A stretch of DNA of 64,000 nucleotides, from assembly GCF_017115085.1 (NCBI RefSeq), contig NZ_JABXKJ010000093.1:1-64000 (forward strand), read 5' to 3'. This stretch comes from Nostoc sp. NMS7 (GTDB lineage Bacteria > Cyanobacteriota > Cyanobacteriia > Cyanobacteriales > Nostocaceae). The notes under the pieces were generated by a model. The model was given only the letters and a program-made list of their open reading frames with translations. It had not been told where the DNA came from and ran no database searches. This document shows, piece after piece, positions 36,386-46,416 of the stretch; within the stretch, counting starts at the first letter, position 1, and each line of letters begins with the position of its first letter. A program made the translations under genes and the position numbers.

Positions 36386-37504
36386 TTAATCCTCATCCCG
36401 ATATAATTCCTGCAAGTCCTGTAACTGAGTCTTGCGGGAAATCCGGCGATATTTTTTACTTTCTAGCTTGGGTTCGTATTGACTTTGCCCTTTGCCTTTG
36501 CTTTTGCTTTTTAACTTCATAGTGGATTCTGGATCAGCTTGTTGGTGCAGCTGAGTTTCATGAGCGATCGCAGCGTCCAAAAATTCTAAATAATGTTGAT
36601 ATCGTTCCCAGTCTCCGCGCACCACGCACTCCGGCTCGTCTCGATGCAGACAATCACTAAACCGACAGCTAGCAACTGCTAACCGCTCTCTTGCTTCTGG
36701 GAAATAACGAATTAATTCTTCTGGGTTACAATCCATGTCAGGCTGATTAAAGCCGGGAGTGTCTGCAAGCATTCCACCGCTAGGCAACTCAAATAATTCT
36801 ATATGGCGAGTGGTATGACGACCACGAGCCAGTTTGCCAGAAACTTCTCCGACTCGCAGCTCAAGAGAGTCAATCAGCGAATTGATCAAGCTGGATTTGC
36901 CCACGCCGGAAGGGCCAGCAATTACAGTAATTTTATTGCTCAAATATCTGGCTGCTTGGTCAGTATTTATACCATTTTTGACGCTGATAAATATCGGTTG
37001 ATAGCCCCAACCAAGGAGGCGATCGCTAACTTTTTGTTGTTCTGGCGGTGAAATTAAATCACTTTTATTCAAGCATAAAAGCACATCTAAACCAGTAGAC
37101 TCAGCCTTAATTAGAAACCGACTCAACTGATAAGGTTCCAAAGGTGGATCAGCAACGGCAAATACCAATAGAATTTGGTTGACATTGGCGATCGCTGGAC
37201 GATCTAACTCACTTTGGCGGGTTAAAACCTCAGCGATCGCTCCGCGTCCTCCAGCCCAATCTGGCTCTTCTACGACAACGCGATCGCCTACCATCACCTG
37301 TTGCCCGATTTTTTTCAGGCGTGTTCTCCGGGTACAAAGCAGGAGAGGGGGATAAGGAAGATGAGAAAGATATTGCTCCCCCATCTCCCTTATCTCCCTC
37401 ATCTCCCCATCTTCTGCATCTAGCTGTACTCGGTAAAAATTAGCCTGTACAGCAACCACCGTACCCAACAACTGTCCAGTTGCGGCAAAATTTTCACCTG
37501 TCAT
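36386..37504 (-). CDS. rsgA: Small ribosomal subunit biogenesis GTPase RsgA
   Basis: Circularly permuted GTPase that helps mature the 30S subunit and leaves on GTP hydrolysis. In the 372-aa protein the motifs come in permuted order: LCLNKSDLI (G4, about 142), then IAGPSGVGKSSLINSL (G1, about 198), HTTRHIELF (G2, about 228) and LADTPGFNQPD (G3, about 246). The zinc site follows as C-x5-C-x-H-x5-C in SCRFSDCLHRDEPECVV (about 280). The N-terminal OB fold carries an unusual insert (GEMREIREMGEQYLSHLPYP, about 34-54) derived from a spacer repeat. A basic tail ends the protein. Its ATG overlaps the tusA stop by four bases. Confidence 0.95.
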   Translation of the reverse strand: MTGENFAATGQLLGTVVAVQANFYRVQLDAEDGEMREIREMGEQYLSHLPYPPLLLCTRRTRLKKIGQQVMVGDRVVVEEPDWAGGRGAIAEVLTRQSELDRPAIANVNQILLVFAVADPPLEPYQLSRFLIKAESTGLDVLLCLNKSDLISPPEQQKVSDRLLGWGYQPIFISVKNGINTDQAARYLSNKITVIAGPSGVGKSSLINSLIDSLELRVGEVSGKLARGRHTTRHIELFELPSGGMLADTPGFNQPDMDCNPEELIRYFPEARERLAVASCRFSDCLHRDEPECVVRGDWERYQHYLEFLDAAIAHETQLHQQADPESTMKLKSKSKGKGQSQYEPKLESKKYRRISRKTQLQDLQELYRDED

Positions 37505-37758
37505 TGGCTAGCAACTGGACGGCGCACTAACAGAGAAAAATAACTAGTGCAATCTGTAATTTGTTCCACCTGATAGCCTGCCATTGTCAGACTATCGGGA
37601 ACTTGCTCAATCGGCTCACCAGGGTCTAGCCAGACTTCTAGCAAATCTCCCAATGGCATTTTTTCTAGACGAAGTTTTGTCCGCACAAAATTAATTGGGC
37701 AAGGTGTGCCGCGTAAATCAAGTTGAGCATCAGGAGTTAAAACAACAGAGGGCTTCAT
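37501..37758 (-). CDS. TusA-family sulfur carrier protein
   Basis: 85 aa. The active-site motif LDLRGTPCPINFVRTKLRL (CPxP-type, Cys at about 20) is typical of TusA/SirA/YeeD proteins, which carry persulfide sulfur for tRNA thiolation, molybdopterin synthesis or other uses. The tail reads LEVWLDPGEPIEQVPDSLTM. It sits between dnaJ and rsgA, sharing one or four bases with each neighbour (TAATG with dnaJ, ATGA with rsgA), so the three are translationally coupled. This order recurs in other cyanobacteria. The exact sulfur acceptor is unknown. Confidence 0.88.
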   Translation of the reverse strand: MKPSVVLTPDAQLDLRGTPCPINFVRTKLRLEKMPLGDLLEVWLDPGEPIEQVPDSLTMAGYQVEQITDCTSYFSLLVRRPVASQ

Positions 37759-38885
37759 TACTTAAATAGATTTCCCAAGAATCCTTGACCGCCTTTACCA
37801 GTGCGATCTCCCTTAATTTTAGCTAGCTTCTCCAACAGTTCCCTCTCCTCTGGGGTTACTTTGTTAGGAATATCAATTAATACGTTCAGCATATGATCCC
37901 CACGACTGACGGGATTGCCCAAGCGGGGTACGCCGCGATTTTCCAACTTCATCACCGTATTGGGCTGGGTTCCTGCTGGAATTATCAGTTCCACCAGACC
38001 ATCTACCGTATCTACCTCTAACCGACAACCTAAAATCGCTTGCAGGTAGCTAACTTTGATTTCCGAGAGAATATTAATGCCATCCCGTTGGAATTCCTCG
38101 TCTTCATTCACGAACAAGTAAACGTACAAATCCCCAGCCGGTCCACTACGTTGACCTGCATCTCCTTCACTAGAAATCCGTAAGCGTGTGCCATTATCCA
38201 CCCCAGCTGGAATGGTAATTTTGAGTTTCTTTGTGACTTGATTTGCCCCCTTACCATCACAGGCATCACACTTATCTTCAATTACCATCCCTGTGCCATT
38301 ACAGGTGGGACAAGTCGAGACTTGGGTGAAACTGCCAAAGGGTGTTCTAGTGACACGGCGTACTTGACCCGAACCGGTACAAGTCGAACAAGTTCGAGGG
38401 CGAGTTCCAGGTTTAGCACCAGAACCGCTACAGACTTCACAATTTTCTAGATGCGAAATGCGAATTTCTTTTTCACCGCCAAATATCGCTTCCCGAAAGT
38501 CTAACTTCAGGTCTAGCCGCAGGTCATCACCTCTGGCAGGCCCACTGCGCCGTCTTTGTTGCGTGGGACTACCCATACCGCCACCAAAGCCACTAAAAAT
38601 GCTTTCAAAGATATCGGCAAAACCACCCATATCGCCGACATCTTGGAAGCCCGCGCCAGCAGCACCAGACACACCCTCTGGGCCAAAGCGATCGTAACGA
38701 CCGCGAGTTTCTGCTTCCGAGAGTACCTCATAAGCGCGGTTAATTTCTTTAAAGCGATCCTCCGCCCCCGGTTCTTTGTTCACATCTGGGTGATACTTCC
38801 GGGCTAAACGGCGATAGGCTTGTTTGATTTCTTCTTTGTCGGCGTCACGAGAGACACCCAGAATTTCATAATAGTCGCGGGCCAT
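37758..38885 (-). CDS. dnaJ: Chaperone protein DnaJ (Hsp40, type I)
   Basis: Full type I Hsp40 of 375 aa that delivers unfolded proteins to DnaK and triggers its ATPase. Residues 3-68 are the J domain with HPD in [11 protein letters not shown]; about 75-125 are the Gly-rich region ([17 protein letters not shown]); about 147-210 hold four CxxCxGxG zinc repeats ([32 protein letters not shown]); the rest is the client-binding beta domain. It is the third gene of grpE-dnaK-dnaJ, though an 870-bp spacer separates it from dnaK, so it may have its own promoter. Confidence 0.97.
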   Translation of the reverse strand: MARDYYEILGVSRDADKEEIKQAYRRLARKYHPDVNKEPGAEDRFKEINRAYEVLSEAETRGRYDRFGPEGVSGAAGAGFQDVGDMGGFADIFESIFSGFGGGMGSPTQQRRRSGPARGDDLRLDLKLDFREAIFGGEKEIRISHLENCEVCSGSGAKPGTRPRTCSTCTGSGQVRRVTRTPFGSFTQVSTCPTCNGTGMVIEDKCDACDGKGANQVTKKLKITIPAGVDNGTRLRISSEGDAGQRSGPAGDLYVYLFVNEDEEFQRDGINILSEIKVSYLQAILGCRLEVDTVDGLVELIIPAGTQPNTVMKLENRGVPRLGNPVSRGDHMLNVLIDIPNKVTPEERELLEKLAKIKGDRTGKGGQGFLGNLFK

Positions 38886-39757
38886 ATAGCAAAGGTAAAA
38901 GTTAGAAGGAAGAAAGCAGAAGGTGAGCTTGCGCGGGAATAGGGGGTTTCCACGCCACTTGCTTCACTTGGGAAGACCCCAAGACCGCAGTGGCTCCCCA
39001 TTAGCGACTGGCGTTAGCGCAGCGTTAGCGACGTTAGGAGCGTCACCCGTTCGCGTAGCGTCTCCGTCAGGAGAAGGGCAGTAGAACGTCACTCACGGTC
39101 AGTTGCTACCCTACGGGAAGGCGTTATTGCCTAAAGACTCTAGAAGAGCAATGCAGTGTCCTTCAGAGGGCGGCTTGGGAAATGTCAGGCAGAAGATAAA
39201 ATTAATTTTTGTTAATAACTGATTTTACCCTTTCCCTTTCACAAAAATCACCGACAAATCTTGAGCAACAGTTGATTTCCTCGTGGGAGACGACAAAAGC
39301 TATAGAAGTTTAGAGCTGGTTGTAAGCCTCTGCTGAAACTTCTCACTGCGGAGTCGGCTGTCTCTTTTACAATTGTGCTACGTACCAGAAGAAAACCCCG
39401 CCCATCAACCAGAGGAGCTAGCCGCACCATTAGGTGTGGAAAACCACCCATATGCTTTGGATTGTATCTGAACTGGCGCACTGCCTAGCCCAAAGTAATT
39501 TGCTTCTACAATCTAGCAAACTGCTGGGGTGTTGTGAAACTTCACTAAATTTATAATCAATTTTATGAGATGGGGAGTGGGAGATGAGGGAGATAAGGGG
39601 GACAAGGGGGACAAGGGGGACAAGGGGGACAAGGGGGACAAGGGGGACAAAGAGAAAATAACGAATGCCTAATGCCCAATACTTCTCTACCAGAGGCTGC
39701 GCCAACGACTTCTCTACGAGACGCTGTTCGCGTTCGCTCAGTACAAGTGCCCAACCC
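38886..39757. repeat. Long repeat-rich spacer between dnaK and dnaJ
   Basis: No gene of confidence. It includes palindromic words (gcgttagcgcagcgttagcg at about 39013; gttcgcgtagcgtctccgtc at about 39049), a ten-base tandem repeat gacaaggggg copied about six times (39600-39652), the block gatgagggagataaggg (39583) that also occurs inside the rsgA gene, and a partial 61-bp repeat (cttctctacgagacgctg at about 39709). A 77-codon minus-strand ORF (39248-39481) has an even composition but no recognised family and no good ribosome site. Confidence 0.7.
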
Positions 39758-41716
39758 CTAATCTATCGCCTCATAATCAGCCTGTGCGGTATTTTCTTCC
39801 TCAAAATCAAAGTTGAATTGTGCTATTAGTGTGCCATTCATTGGTGACTCCATTTCTGGTGTTAAGAGACTAGCTGAAGCCTCCTCACTGTCATCACTTT
39901 GGCTGTTAGCTCTATTGTAGACATCAGCACCAATTGCCAGCAGGGTTTGTTGGAAGTCGTCTAAGCGCTGTTTAAATTCCACTGTGGAAACACTGGAGTC
40001 AATCATGGCAGCTTGGAGTTGTGAAACTTTTTCACTGGCCAAGGTTTTCATCTGTTCACCGATAAGGTTGCCATTATCCTTGATGGTGGATTGGTAACTG
40101 AACAACAGATTATCTGCTTGGTTTTTGAGTTCAACCAGTTCTTTACGTTTTCTATCTTCTTCGGCAAACAGTTCGGCCTCTTGGCGCATCCGTTCGACTT
40201 CGTTGGTACTCAAGCCACCTGTATTGGTAATCCGAATACTCTGTTCTCTACCTGTACCTTTGTCTTGGGCAGAAACCTTCAGGATGCCGTTGACATCGAT
40301 TTCAAAGGCGACTTCAATTTGCGGCACACCACGGGGAGATGGGGGAATTCCGGCTAGCAAAAACTTGCCGAGACTCTTGTTATCTCGTGCCATTGCCCGT
40401 TCACCTTGGAGGATATGAATTTCGACTGAGGTTTGCCCATCAACTGCTGTGGAAAAAACTTGTGATCTACTCGTAGGAATTGTAGTGTTGCGTTCAATGA
40501 TTTTGGTCAACACTTCACCCAAGGTTTCAATTCCCAAGGACAGAGGGGTGACATCCAATAGTAAGAGATTATCGACTTCGCCACCCAACACACCTGCTTG
40601 GATCGCCGCTCCCAATGCTACAGCTTCGTCAGGGTTGATAGAGCGATCGGGAGCTTTGCCATTGAAAAACTTAATTAGCGCGTTTTGAACTGCGGGAATA
40701 CGGGTAGAACCACCTACCAAAATAATCCGATCTATCGCTGGTGGTTTGATATCCGCATCTTTGAGCGCTTGGATCATTGGTTCGATGGTCGCTTCAATTA
40801 ATTTTCCTGTGAGTTCTTCAAATTTAGAGCGGCTGAGTTCCATCTCCAGATGCTTTGGCCCGGTGTCATCAGCCGTGATAAAGGGCAAGTTGATGGAGGT
40901 ATTGACGGTGCTGGAGAGTTCAATTTTTGCCTTTTCTGCTGCCTCCCGCAGGCGTTGTAGTGCCATCTTATCTTGGGAAAGGTTGATTTTTTCCTCTTGC
41001 TCGAAGCGTTCCATCATCCAAAGCACGATCGCATTATCAAAGTCGTCTCCACCTAAGTGGTTGTTACCACAAGTCACCTTAACTTCAAAAACGCCATCCC
41101 CAAGTTGTAGGATCGAGACGTCGAAGGTACCGCCTCCCAAGTCAAATACTAAAATTAGCTGCTCTTGGTCTTGCTTTTCCAATCCGAAAGCTAAAGCCGC
41201 GGCTGTTGGTTCATTGATGATTCGCAGGACTTCTAACCCTGCAATCGTGCCAGCATCTTTAGTTGCTTGTCTTTGGGCATCTGTGAAATATGCGGGTACG
41301 GTGATCACTGCCTGAGTCACCTCCTCACCCAAGAAGTTTTCTGCATCCTGCTTGAGCTTTTGCAGGATCATGGCGGATAGTTCTTGTGGCGTGTAATTTT
41401 TGGAGCGAATTTGGACATCAACAGTATCATCTCGACCTTTGACACAGTTGTAGGGAACGCGATTGCGTTCTGTTTCAGTGTCTTCCCAACGCCGACCGAT
41501 GAATCGTTTAATACTGTAAATTGTGTTTTCGGCATTGGTTACGGCTTGGCGCTTTGCCAATTGACCAACCAAGCGATCGCCACTCTTGCCAAATCCCAAA
41601 ATACTAGGAGTAGTTCGTCCACCTTCAGAACTGGCGATCACAAGTGGTTGACCGCCCTCCAAAACTGCAACGCAACTGTTAGTAGTGCCTAAGTCGATCC
41701 CAATAATTTTTCCCAT
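39758..41716 (-). CDS. dnaK: Chaperone protein DnaK (Hsp70)
   Basis: 652-aa Hsp70: ATP-driven folding chaperone. The nucleotide domain (1-385) starts [20 protein letters not shown] and has [14 protein letters not shown] (about 190) and [12 protein letters not shown] (about 335); the linker [12 protein letters not shown]-type motif reads [17 protein letters not shown] (about 388); the substrate domain and helical lid follow. The C-terminus is acidic ([16 protein letters not shown]) and lacks the EEVD of cytosolic eukaryotic forms. Cyanobacteria have several DnaK copies; the grpE-dnaK-dnaJ context suggests DnaK2, the essential heat-inducible one. No CIRCE operator was seen upstream. Confidence 0.97.
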   Translation of the reverse strand: MGKIIGIDLGTTNSCVAVLEGGQPLVIASSEGGRTTPSILGFGKSGDRLVGQLAKRQAVTNAENTIYSIKRFIGRRWEDTETERNRVPYNCVKGRDDTVDVQIRSKNYTPQELSAMILQKLKQDAENFLGEEVTQAVITVPAYFTDAQRQATKDAGTIAGLEVLRIINEPTAAALAFGLEKQDQEQLILVFDLGGGTFDVSILQLGDGVFEVKVTCGNNHLGGDDFDNAIVLWMMERFEQEEKINLSQDKMALQRLREAAEKAKIELSSTVNTSINLPFITADDTGPKHLEMELSRSKFEELTGKLIEATIEPMIQALKDADIKPPAIDRIILVGGSTRIPAVQNALIKFFNGKAPDRSINPDEAVALGAAIQAGVLGGEVDNLLLLDVTPLSLGIETLGEVLTKIIERNTTIPTSRSQVFSTAVDGQTSVEIHILQGERAMARDNKSLGKFLLAGIPPSPRGVPQIEVAFEIDVNGILKVSAQDKGTGREQSIRITNTGGLSTNEVERMRQEAELFAEEDRKRKELVELKNQADNLLFSYQSTIKDNGNLIGEQMKTLASEKVSQLQAAMIDSSVSTVEFKQRLDDFQQTLLAIGADVYNRANSQSDDSEEASASLLTPEMESPMNGTLIAQFNFDFEEENTAQADYEAID

Positions 41717-41942
41717 AATTACCAGTATTTTTACTGACTTTTTCTGCTGTAATCTGTCGCGGACTAAGTTTGTGGCTTTGAACCAAGGCTAGCGGATAAC
41801 GTCTGTGTAACCCCTGTTGCTGGTAGCAAAAGATAAGTTTAAACACACAGAGTTATCCAAAGCCTTGTCGTTGTTTAGATACGCGATGCTCGTTCTTGCT
41901 AGAACCCAGGCACTTTTGGTCAGAGAGGCGAACGACTACAGC

Positions 41943-42689
41943 TTAACTGAAGGCTTGACTCGACTGATCTTCTGGTGCAGAAAGTGTATCTTCCTTGGGA
42001 GCAGCTACTTTGACCATTGCATGGCGCAGCACGCGATCGCCCAAGTAATATCCGCGCACTAACTCTTCTAACACTCTTCCTTCAGGATGTTCATCCGTAG
42101 GTTCCCGCATTACTGCTTCATGCAGGTTAGGATCAAATTCTTCACCTTCAGGACGCATTGGTGCTACACCCAAGCGCTTCAGGCTATCTACTAATTGTTT
42201 GTAAACGCCTTGGTAACTTTTGTGCATGGTCATTTCGCCATCAGATTGCGGTTTGAGGTGCGATCGCGCCCGCTCAAAATTATCGACCACTGGCAGCAAT
42301 TCTAAAATCGTGTTCCGCTTCATCAGCGCTTCTAGTTCTTCTTTTTCTTTACTAGTGCGTTTCCGGTAATTCTCAAAATCAGCGGCAATCCGCATATATT
42401 GAGTACTACGCTCTTCTAATTGCGTTTTCAGGGACTCGATTTGTTGAGTCAATTCTGCCAAAGCTGCTGTTTCCACTTCAGTTTTCTCGGTTGCCGTGCC
42501 GCCATTTTCTGGATTGAAAGTAGCCGTATCCCCCGATACATTTGTTTGGGCTGCCACTTGCTCTGTAACCTCGTTACCAGATTCATTGAAATTAATTTGG
42601 GCTGGGGAGTCACTCTTCATTGCTTGCTTTACCTCTGTTGGTTCACCCAATTGCTGGCTTGTGTTGTTTATCTGTTTATTTTCATCCAT
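41943..42689 (-). CDS. grpE: Nucleotide exchange factor GrpE
   Basis: Releases ADP from DnaK so that it can rebind ATP. 248 aa: an unstructured polar N-terminal part of about 75 residues (longer than in E. coli, usual in cyanobacteria), a long coiled coil ([20 protein letters not shown]), the helix start [20 protein letters not shown], and the beta-wing domain with [20 protein letters not shown] and [20 protein letters not shown]. The C-terminal tail is acidic. It is the first gene of the grpE-dnaK-dnaJ chaperone set, with dnaK starting 226 bases downstream. Confidence 0.96.
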   Translation of the reverse strand: MDENKQINNTSQQLGEPTEVKQAMKSDSPAQINFNESGNEVTEQVAAQTNVSGDTATFNPENGGTATEKTEVETAALAELTQQIESLKTQLEERSTQYMRIAADFENYRKRTSKEKEELEALMKRNTILELLPVVDNFERARSHLKPQSDGEMTMHKSYQGVYKQLVDSLKRLGVAPMRPEGEEFDPNLHEAVMREPTDEHPEGRVLEELVRGYYLGDRVLRHAMVKVAAPKEDTLSAPEDQSSQAFS

Positions 42690-43076
42690 TATTGTCTACT
42701 CATTCCAGATGCTATTTATGGCAGTGTATCTCCACAGCTGGCGACCGTCGTCATCCACGACTTGCCACTGGGGCTGATTTTGTTGCCGACAAGTTCCTGG
42801 AAGTGATGTAACCGTCCTCTTATTGTGACAAATGCTGAACACCTTAGCCCAGACGCGACTAAGGCGGGAACCCGAACCAGTAGTGTACCCTCCAGTAGTC
42901 TGCCAAGGAAACTTGGCTCTTTAAAGGATAAAGATGTTTTACCTCTTGTCCTTTCCCCATTATCAAGCTATTTTTAGTTTTAAATATTACTTTAATTTTC
43001 TCAGATCGCAGCACTAACTATAAGGCCGATCGCACTCTGATATCTTAACTCAACGATTAAACAAATAAACTTAATA

Positions 43077-43663
43077 AAGCTTTCGCCGACCCTGATTGCA
43101 AGCTTTACAGTCAGAAGTTTGCAACTTCCTTTGAATATTGGACGCACCAGTTCCCAAAATACCGGAGTTACGCCAAATGCAGATGTGATTGTGGCTACTG
43201 ATCTCTGGAAGTGGGATTTAACGACCCAGAAGTTAGAGGTGTCATCCAGCACAAAGCATCGCGAGACATGGCCTCATTTCTGCAACGCAAGGGACGGGCG
43301 GGACGACGCAGAACTATGCGACCTTGGACGGTGGTAGTGCTTTCTGATTACGGACGGGACAGAATCGCCTATCAAAGCTACGATATGCTGTTTAACCCAA
43401 TTTTAGAAAAGCGATCGCTTCCCATCGCCAACCGCTATGTTATTCGCATTCAAGCGGTTTTCGCCTTTATGGATTGGGTTGGACGGCAATTAGCTGCAAC
43501 TAGAGAAAGTGTCTGGAGAGACTTTGCTACTACTGATTTATACTTAATTAACCGTCAGTGACTAGAAATAAAACTGATCAAAAACATCCTGGAAACAGAA
43601 GCAGGACAACGCAACTTAGAAACATATCTGCAATCAGCACTACACCTTACCAAAGATGACTAA
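43077..43663 (+). pseudogene. C-terminal remnant of a large defence-type helicase (DpdJ/DrmA-like)
   Basis: Open coding from about 43077 reads LNIGRTSSQNTGVTPNADVI, then VATD; after one missing base near 43202 the next frame continues SLEVGFNDPEVRGVIQHKA-like (LEVGFNDPEVRGVIQHKASR), then SFLQRKGRAGRRRTMRPWTV (helicase motif VI QRKGRAGR) and VVLSDYGRDRIAYQSYDMLF. An in-frame TGA at 43559 interrupts it, and it then resumes LEIKLIKNILETEAGQRNLE to a stop at 43663. The sequence resembles the end of very large SF2 helicases in phage-defence or DNA-modification islands, of which DpdJ seems closest to me. The N-terminal thousand or so residues are absent, so this is a dead fragment. The spacer before it (42690-43076) shows no other gene. 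Confidence 0.75.
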
Positions 43664-43876
43664 ATAATCTGAAAAGTCTTTAGTCTACTTCAGTAGACTT
43701 GGGCTAAAAGCCAAAGAAATTTATTTCTGGGCGGGCGTGGAAGTCAACAAGCGATTTCTAGCTTAAGTTGACACCAATGAGCATTGCTGTGCCCCTACTG
43801 ATCAGCATCTCCATTTTGAAACTCAACTTGCAAAATGTGTTCGGTGCGATCGCAGCCTATAGTCATACAATTTTGG

Positions 43877-43918
43877 ATTTTAGACTTCGGCGTGAGCGTT
43901 AATGCCGAAGTCTAAAAT
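43877..43918. repeat. Perfect 15-bp inverted repeat (hairpin)
   Basis: attttagacttcggc and gccgaagtctaaaat are exact inverted copies around a 12-base loop, followed by further aaaatctaaaatt. It lies in the non-coding stretch 43664-44020 after the helicase remnant. It could be a terminator-like structure or a small repeat; no gene is seen in the stretch. Confidence 0.65.
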
Positions 43919-44020
43919 TTAAAATCTAAAATTCGGTGAAAGTTCTCTATCTCGATAACTGTGAGATGAATAGTCAAACGATTATGAAAGTTCTCGCCGA
44001 AGATATATAAATAATTTTGC

Positions 44021-44317
44021 TTAATTAGTGAGTCCGTTATCACTATTAATTTTTAATGCGATAATCCCAATTAATACGGCAAGACCTAACGCTCTGCGAA
44101 AATAATTGACACCTTGAAATAACTCCAGCCAAGCCCAAGTAAACAAGGAGCCATTTGCCAGTACTTCTAATACTGTATTGATTTTGCCACTCGTAAAAAT
44201 TAGAGCTAGTAAACTGGTTACTGTCCAAACAATAATCGGTAGATTTGGCATCTGAGCTAAAACTATTTTGCCATCGCTGTCACGGAAGGTTTTATCAACT
44301 AATGTATTTTGCATCAT
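44021..44317 (-). CDS. Small membrane protein of unknown function
   Basis: 98 aa. The polar N-terminal part (about 1-25: NTLVDKTFRDSDGKIVLAQM) is followed by two or three hydrophobic segments: LPIIVWTVTSLLALIFT (about 27-43), a middle amphipathic part with ANGSLFTWAWLELFQGVNYF, and ALGLAVLIGIIALKI (about 76-90). The FRRALG motif between the segments looks conserved. It resembles short integral membrane proteins that are widespread in cyanobacteria without known role. It is 285 bases downstream of the hydrolase gene on the same strand and is probably not part of that cluster. Confidence 0.65.
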   Translation of the reverse strand: MMQNTLVDKTFRDSDGKIVLAQMPNLPIIVWTVTSLLALIFTSGKINTVLEVLANGSLFTWAWLELFQGVNYFRRALGLAVLIGIIALKINSDNGLTN

Positions 44318-44602
44318 TTGAAATTGCCACTTAGGTAGAAATTATTAATTTACCAAAATTACTAGGTTGCCTATTAAGAATAGGCTGACATATAAGTAAT
44401 CTTTTAATATCATTAAAACACTCAGGTAAATCTCTTTACAACCATCTAATTGCTGAGATGAGAGCGATAAAGCATATTCATATATGAGTATATCTAAAGG
44501 CATACTCACACTAAATCCGCCAATATATCTGCCATGCTCTCAATTGAGAATTGAGCTTAGTCGAACTCACGTTATGACAGTGCGACTGTTGAGCCGTCTC
44601 GT

Positions 44603-46276
44603 CTAATCTTGAGTCTTTTGTTGATAAATTTGCGGTGCAAGAATAACTTGAATTTGCTTTTCCTGGCATTTTTGAGAAAAAGCGCGAATTTGAGCTTCCT
44701 TATCTCCCTGAATTGATAAAGATTTTAAAAATCCCTGAAATCCTAAAAAAGCTAATTCGTAGATAGCTTTTTGACTAAAACCACCTTCAAAATAGCCTGT
44801 GTGGGTATCAACACCTTGAGGATCTCTATTGTTAATAGACTTCCGAATAAATGCCAAAGTTAGTAAAATATAATTCCCAAAATCTATCGCTGGCTGTTGG
44901 AGGGCAGAACTAACAACTCCTATCTGAAGACTTCGATCATCTTTATAATCTGTACAGTCAAAATATGTAAATAAATCTGCGGGTTGAACCTCATTTTCGG
45001 AAATTTCAGTTATCTCTTCAAGTCTTCTATGTTCGCTACTAGAAGAACGAATTTCTAAATAGTTATAAGGTTTATCAAGTGTGTAATCTTTCTCATAGTA
45101 TTGTTTCTGAAAATTCACAACTCCATATCTGGGTGTCTGACCAACTTTATCATTTTTGTTGTTGAAATGCTTAACTGTGATATTACCAAGCCTGTAGCCA
45201 CTTATACGAGTTCGCGCAGGGAAACTAAAGTAATTTGCAGCAGTGGAGGTAATTCGTAACGCTAAGTCTCCCTCATTACAAAAGATATAAGCTTCTTCAC
45301 ACCGACGTAAAGAAGAACGAAGAAAATTAGCTCGTCCTGGCAAGATGGTTTCTACAGGAATATCAGGTGCAACTAGCACAAGTCTGCCTAAGCGAAATAC
45401 ATTGCCAATATCTGAATTAGGTTCTTTATTAATAGATTTAACGTCAAAAACATCAGAGAGGATACGAATTACATCTGTAACTACAAAACACCCCATACTA
45501 TGACTAATAAATGACAATTTAATGCGTTTATTAGGGGGTAACTTTACTGTAACATCAAGCTGTCTGATCAATTCAACTAAGTCTGTTACACCATAATTAA
45601 CCGCTCTATAAGTATCACGAAAATAAGTAGATATTCTGAGAATAATTAATGTCAAAATAATTGAAGATACAATGCCAGATAAAATTAACAACACGGTGAA
45701 AAAGTGGACAGCGCTATTACTCAAAATATTTAGGAACAACAAAACTATGGTAGACCATATACTAATTGTCAGTCCCACAACTAAATTGATAGCTAGTAAA
45801 GTTGGTAGAGAATATAGGGCGTTCATTAGCTTTTGCCCAAAGGAACCAGATTCATCTGTTTTTATAGGATTTTCAGAAGGCCATCTATATCCTATAAAAA
45901 TATACTTATTTGGTTGCTGAATATGTGTATTGACATATTCATAAATCTTTTTGCAGCCTGTCTCTGTATCCGATGGTGTCGAACTATATCCATGAATGTT
46001 TATAATAATTTCTGGTTCTGGGCTTGATTGTAAGCTTTCAGCAATTTTCTCAAGCATCTCTTGGGCTGAAGGTTCAGCTTGTCCATCATTAATATTAAAA
46101 AAGTTTTGATTAATAACTTTTGATAAATAGTTGTTAGATTCTTCTGTCTCAACATTGAGTTTTGCAGTACTAACTACTAAATAACCAGATATTTTTTCTT
46201 GGTTGTTTTTCTTAAATTCATAAATTTTATACGGTTCATTATCTGCCAGATTCTTCTTATCAGGAGAGTTCGTCAT
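44603..46276 (-). CDS. Membrane-anchored alpha/beta hydrolase
   Basis: 557 aa from the ATG at 46276 (the track start is a TTG six codons earlier). About 95-130 holds the first hydrolase strand (PEIIINIHGYSSTPSDTETG) and about 265-280 the nucleophile elbow KLSFISHSMGCFVVTDVIRI (Ser in SHSMG), with an acid in VLVAPDIPVETILPG. Between them lie two hydrophobic helices (LLAINLVVGLTISIWSTIVL and HFFTVLLILSGIVSSIILTL), which would anchor the enzyme in a membrane. The C-terminal part (about 430-550) is of unknown type. This arrangement resembles DUF900/esterase-like proteins. As last gene of the lipoxygenase-P450 cluster it may release fatty acids from lipids; that is inference from context. Confidence 0.72.
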   Translation of the reverse strand: MTNSPDKKNLADNEPYKIYEFKKNNQEKISGYLVVSTAKLNVETEESNNYLSKVINQNFFNINDGQAEPSAQEMLEKIAESLQSSPEPEIIINIHGYSSTPSDTETGCKKIYEYVNTHIQQPNKYIFIGYRWPSENPIKTDESGSFGQKLMNALYSLPTLLAINLVVGLTISIWSTIVLLFLNILSNSAVHFFTVLLILSGIVSSIILTLIILRISTYFRDTYRAVNYGVTDLVELIRQLDVTVKLPPNKRIKLSFISHSMGCFVVTDVIRILSDVFDVKSINKEPNSDIGNVFRLGRLVLVAPDIPVETILPGRANFLRSSLRRCEEAYIFCNEGDLALRITSTAANYFSFPARTRISGYRLGNITVKHFNNKNDKVGQTPRYGVVNFQKQYYEKDYTLDKPYNYLEIRSSSSEHRRLEEITEISENEVQPADLFTYFDCTDYKDDRSLQIGVVSSALQQPAIDFGNYILLTLAFIRKSINNRDPQGVDTHTGYFEGGFSQKAIYELAFLGFQGFLKSLSIQGDKEAQIRAFSQKCQEKQIQVILAPQIYQQKTQD

Positions 46277-46416
46277 GTCTATTTTTCTTGACAACTTAGG
46301 TTAAGTATATCGCTTAGGGACTGCATCTGCTCACATTCCGAAGGTAAGGAATCAACGGATTTTATGAGACAATAAGCTAATTTAGATATCACTATCGGGA
46401 TTACTACTGCATTTTT

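Noticed and set aside
39430-39754. ORFs with PLVPLVPL and CPPCPPCPP runs
   Set aside because: These are translations of the ten-base spacer repeat gacaaggggg in two frames.
42690-43076. CIRCE or other heat-shock operator upstream of grpE
   Set aside because: No TTAGCACTC-N9-GAGTGCTAA pattern was found in the spacer.
43559-43561. TGA as a possible recoded codon in the helicase
   Set aside because: An upstream single-base frameshift and the missing N-terminal part already show a dead gene; no recoding signal is seen.
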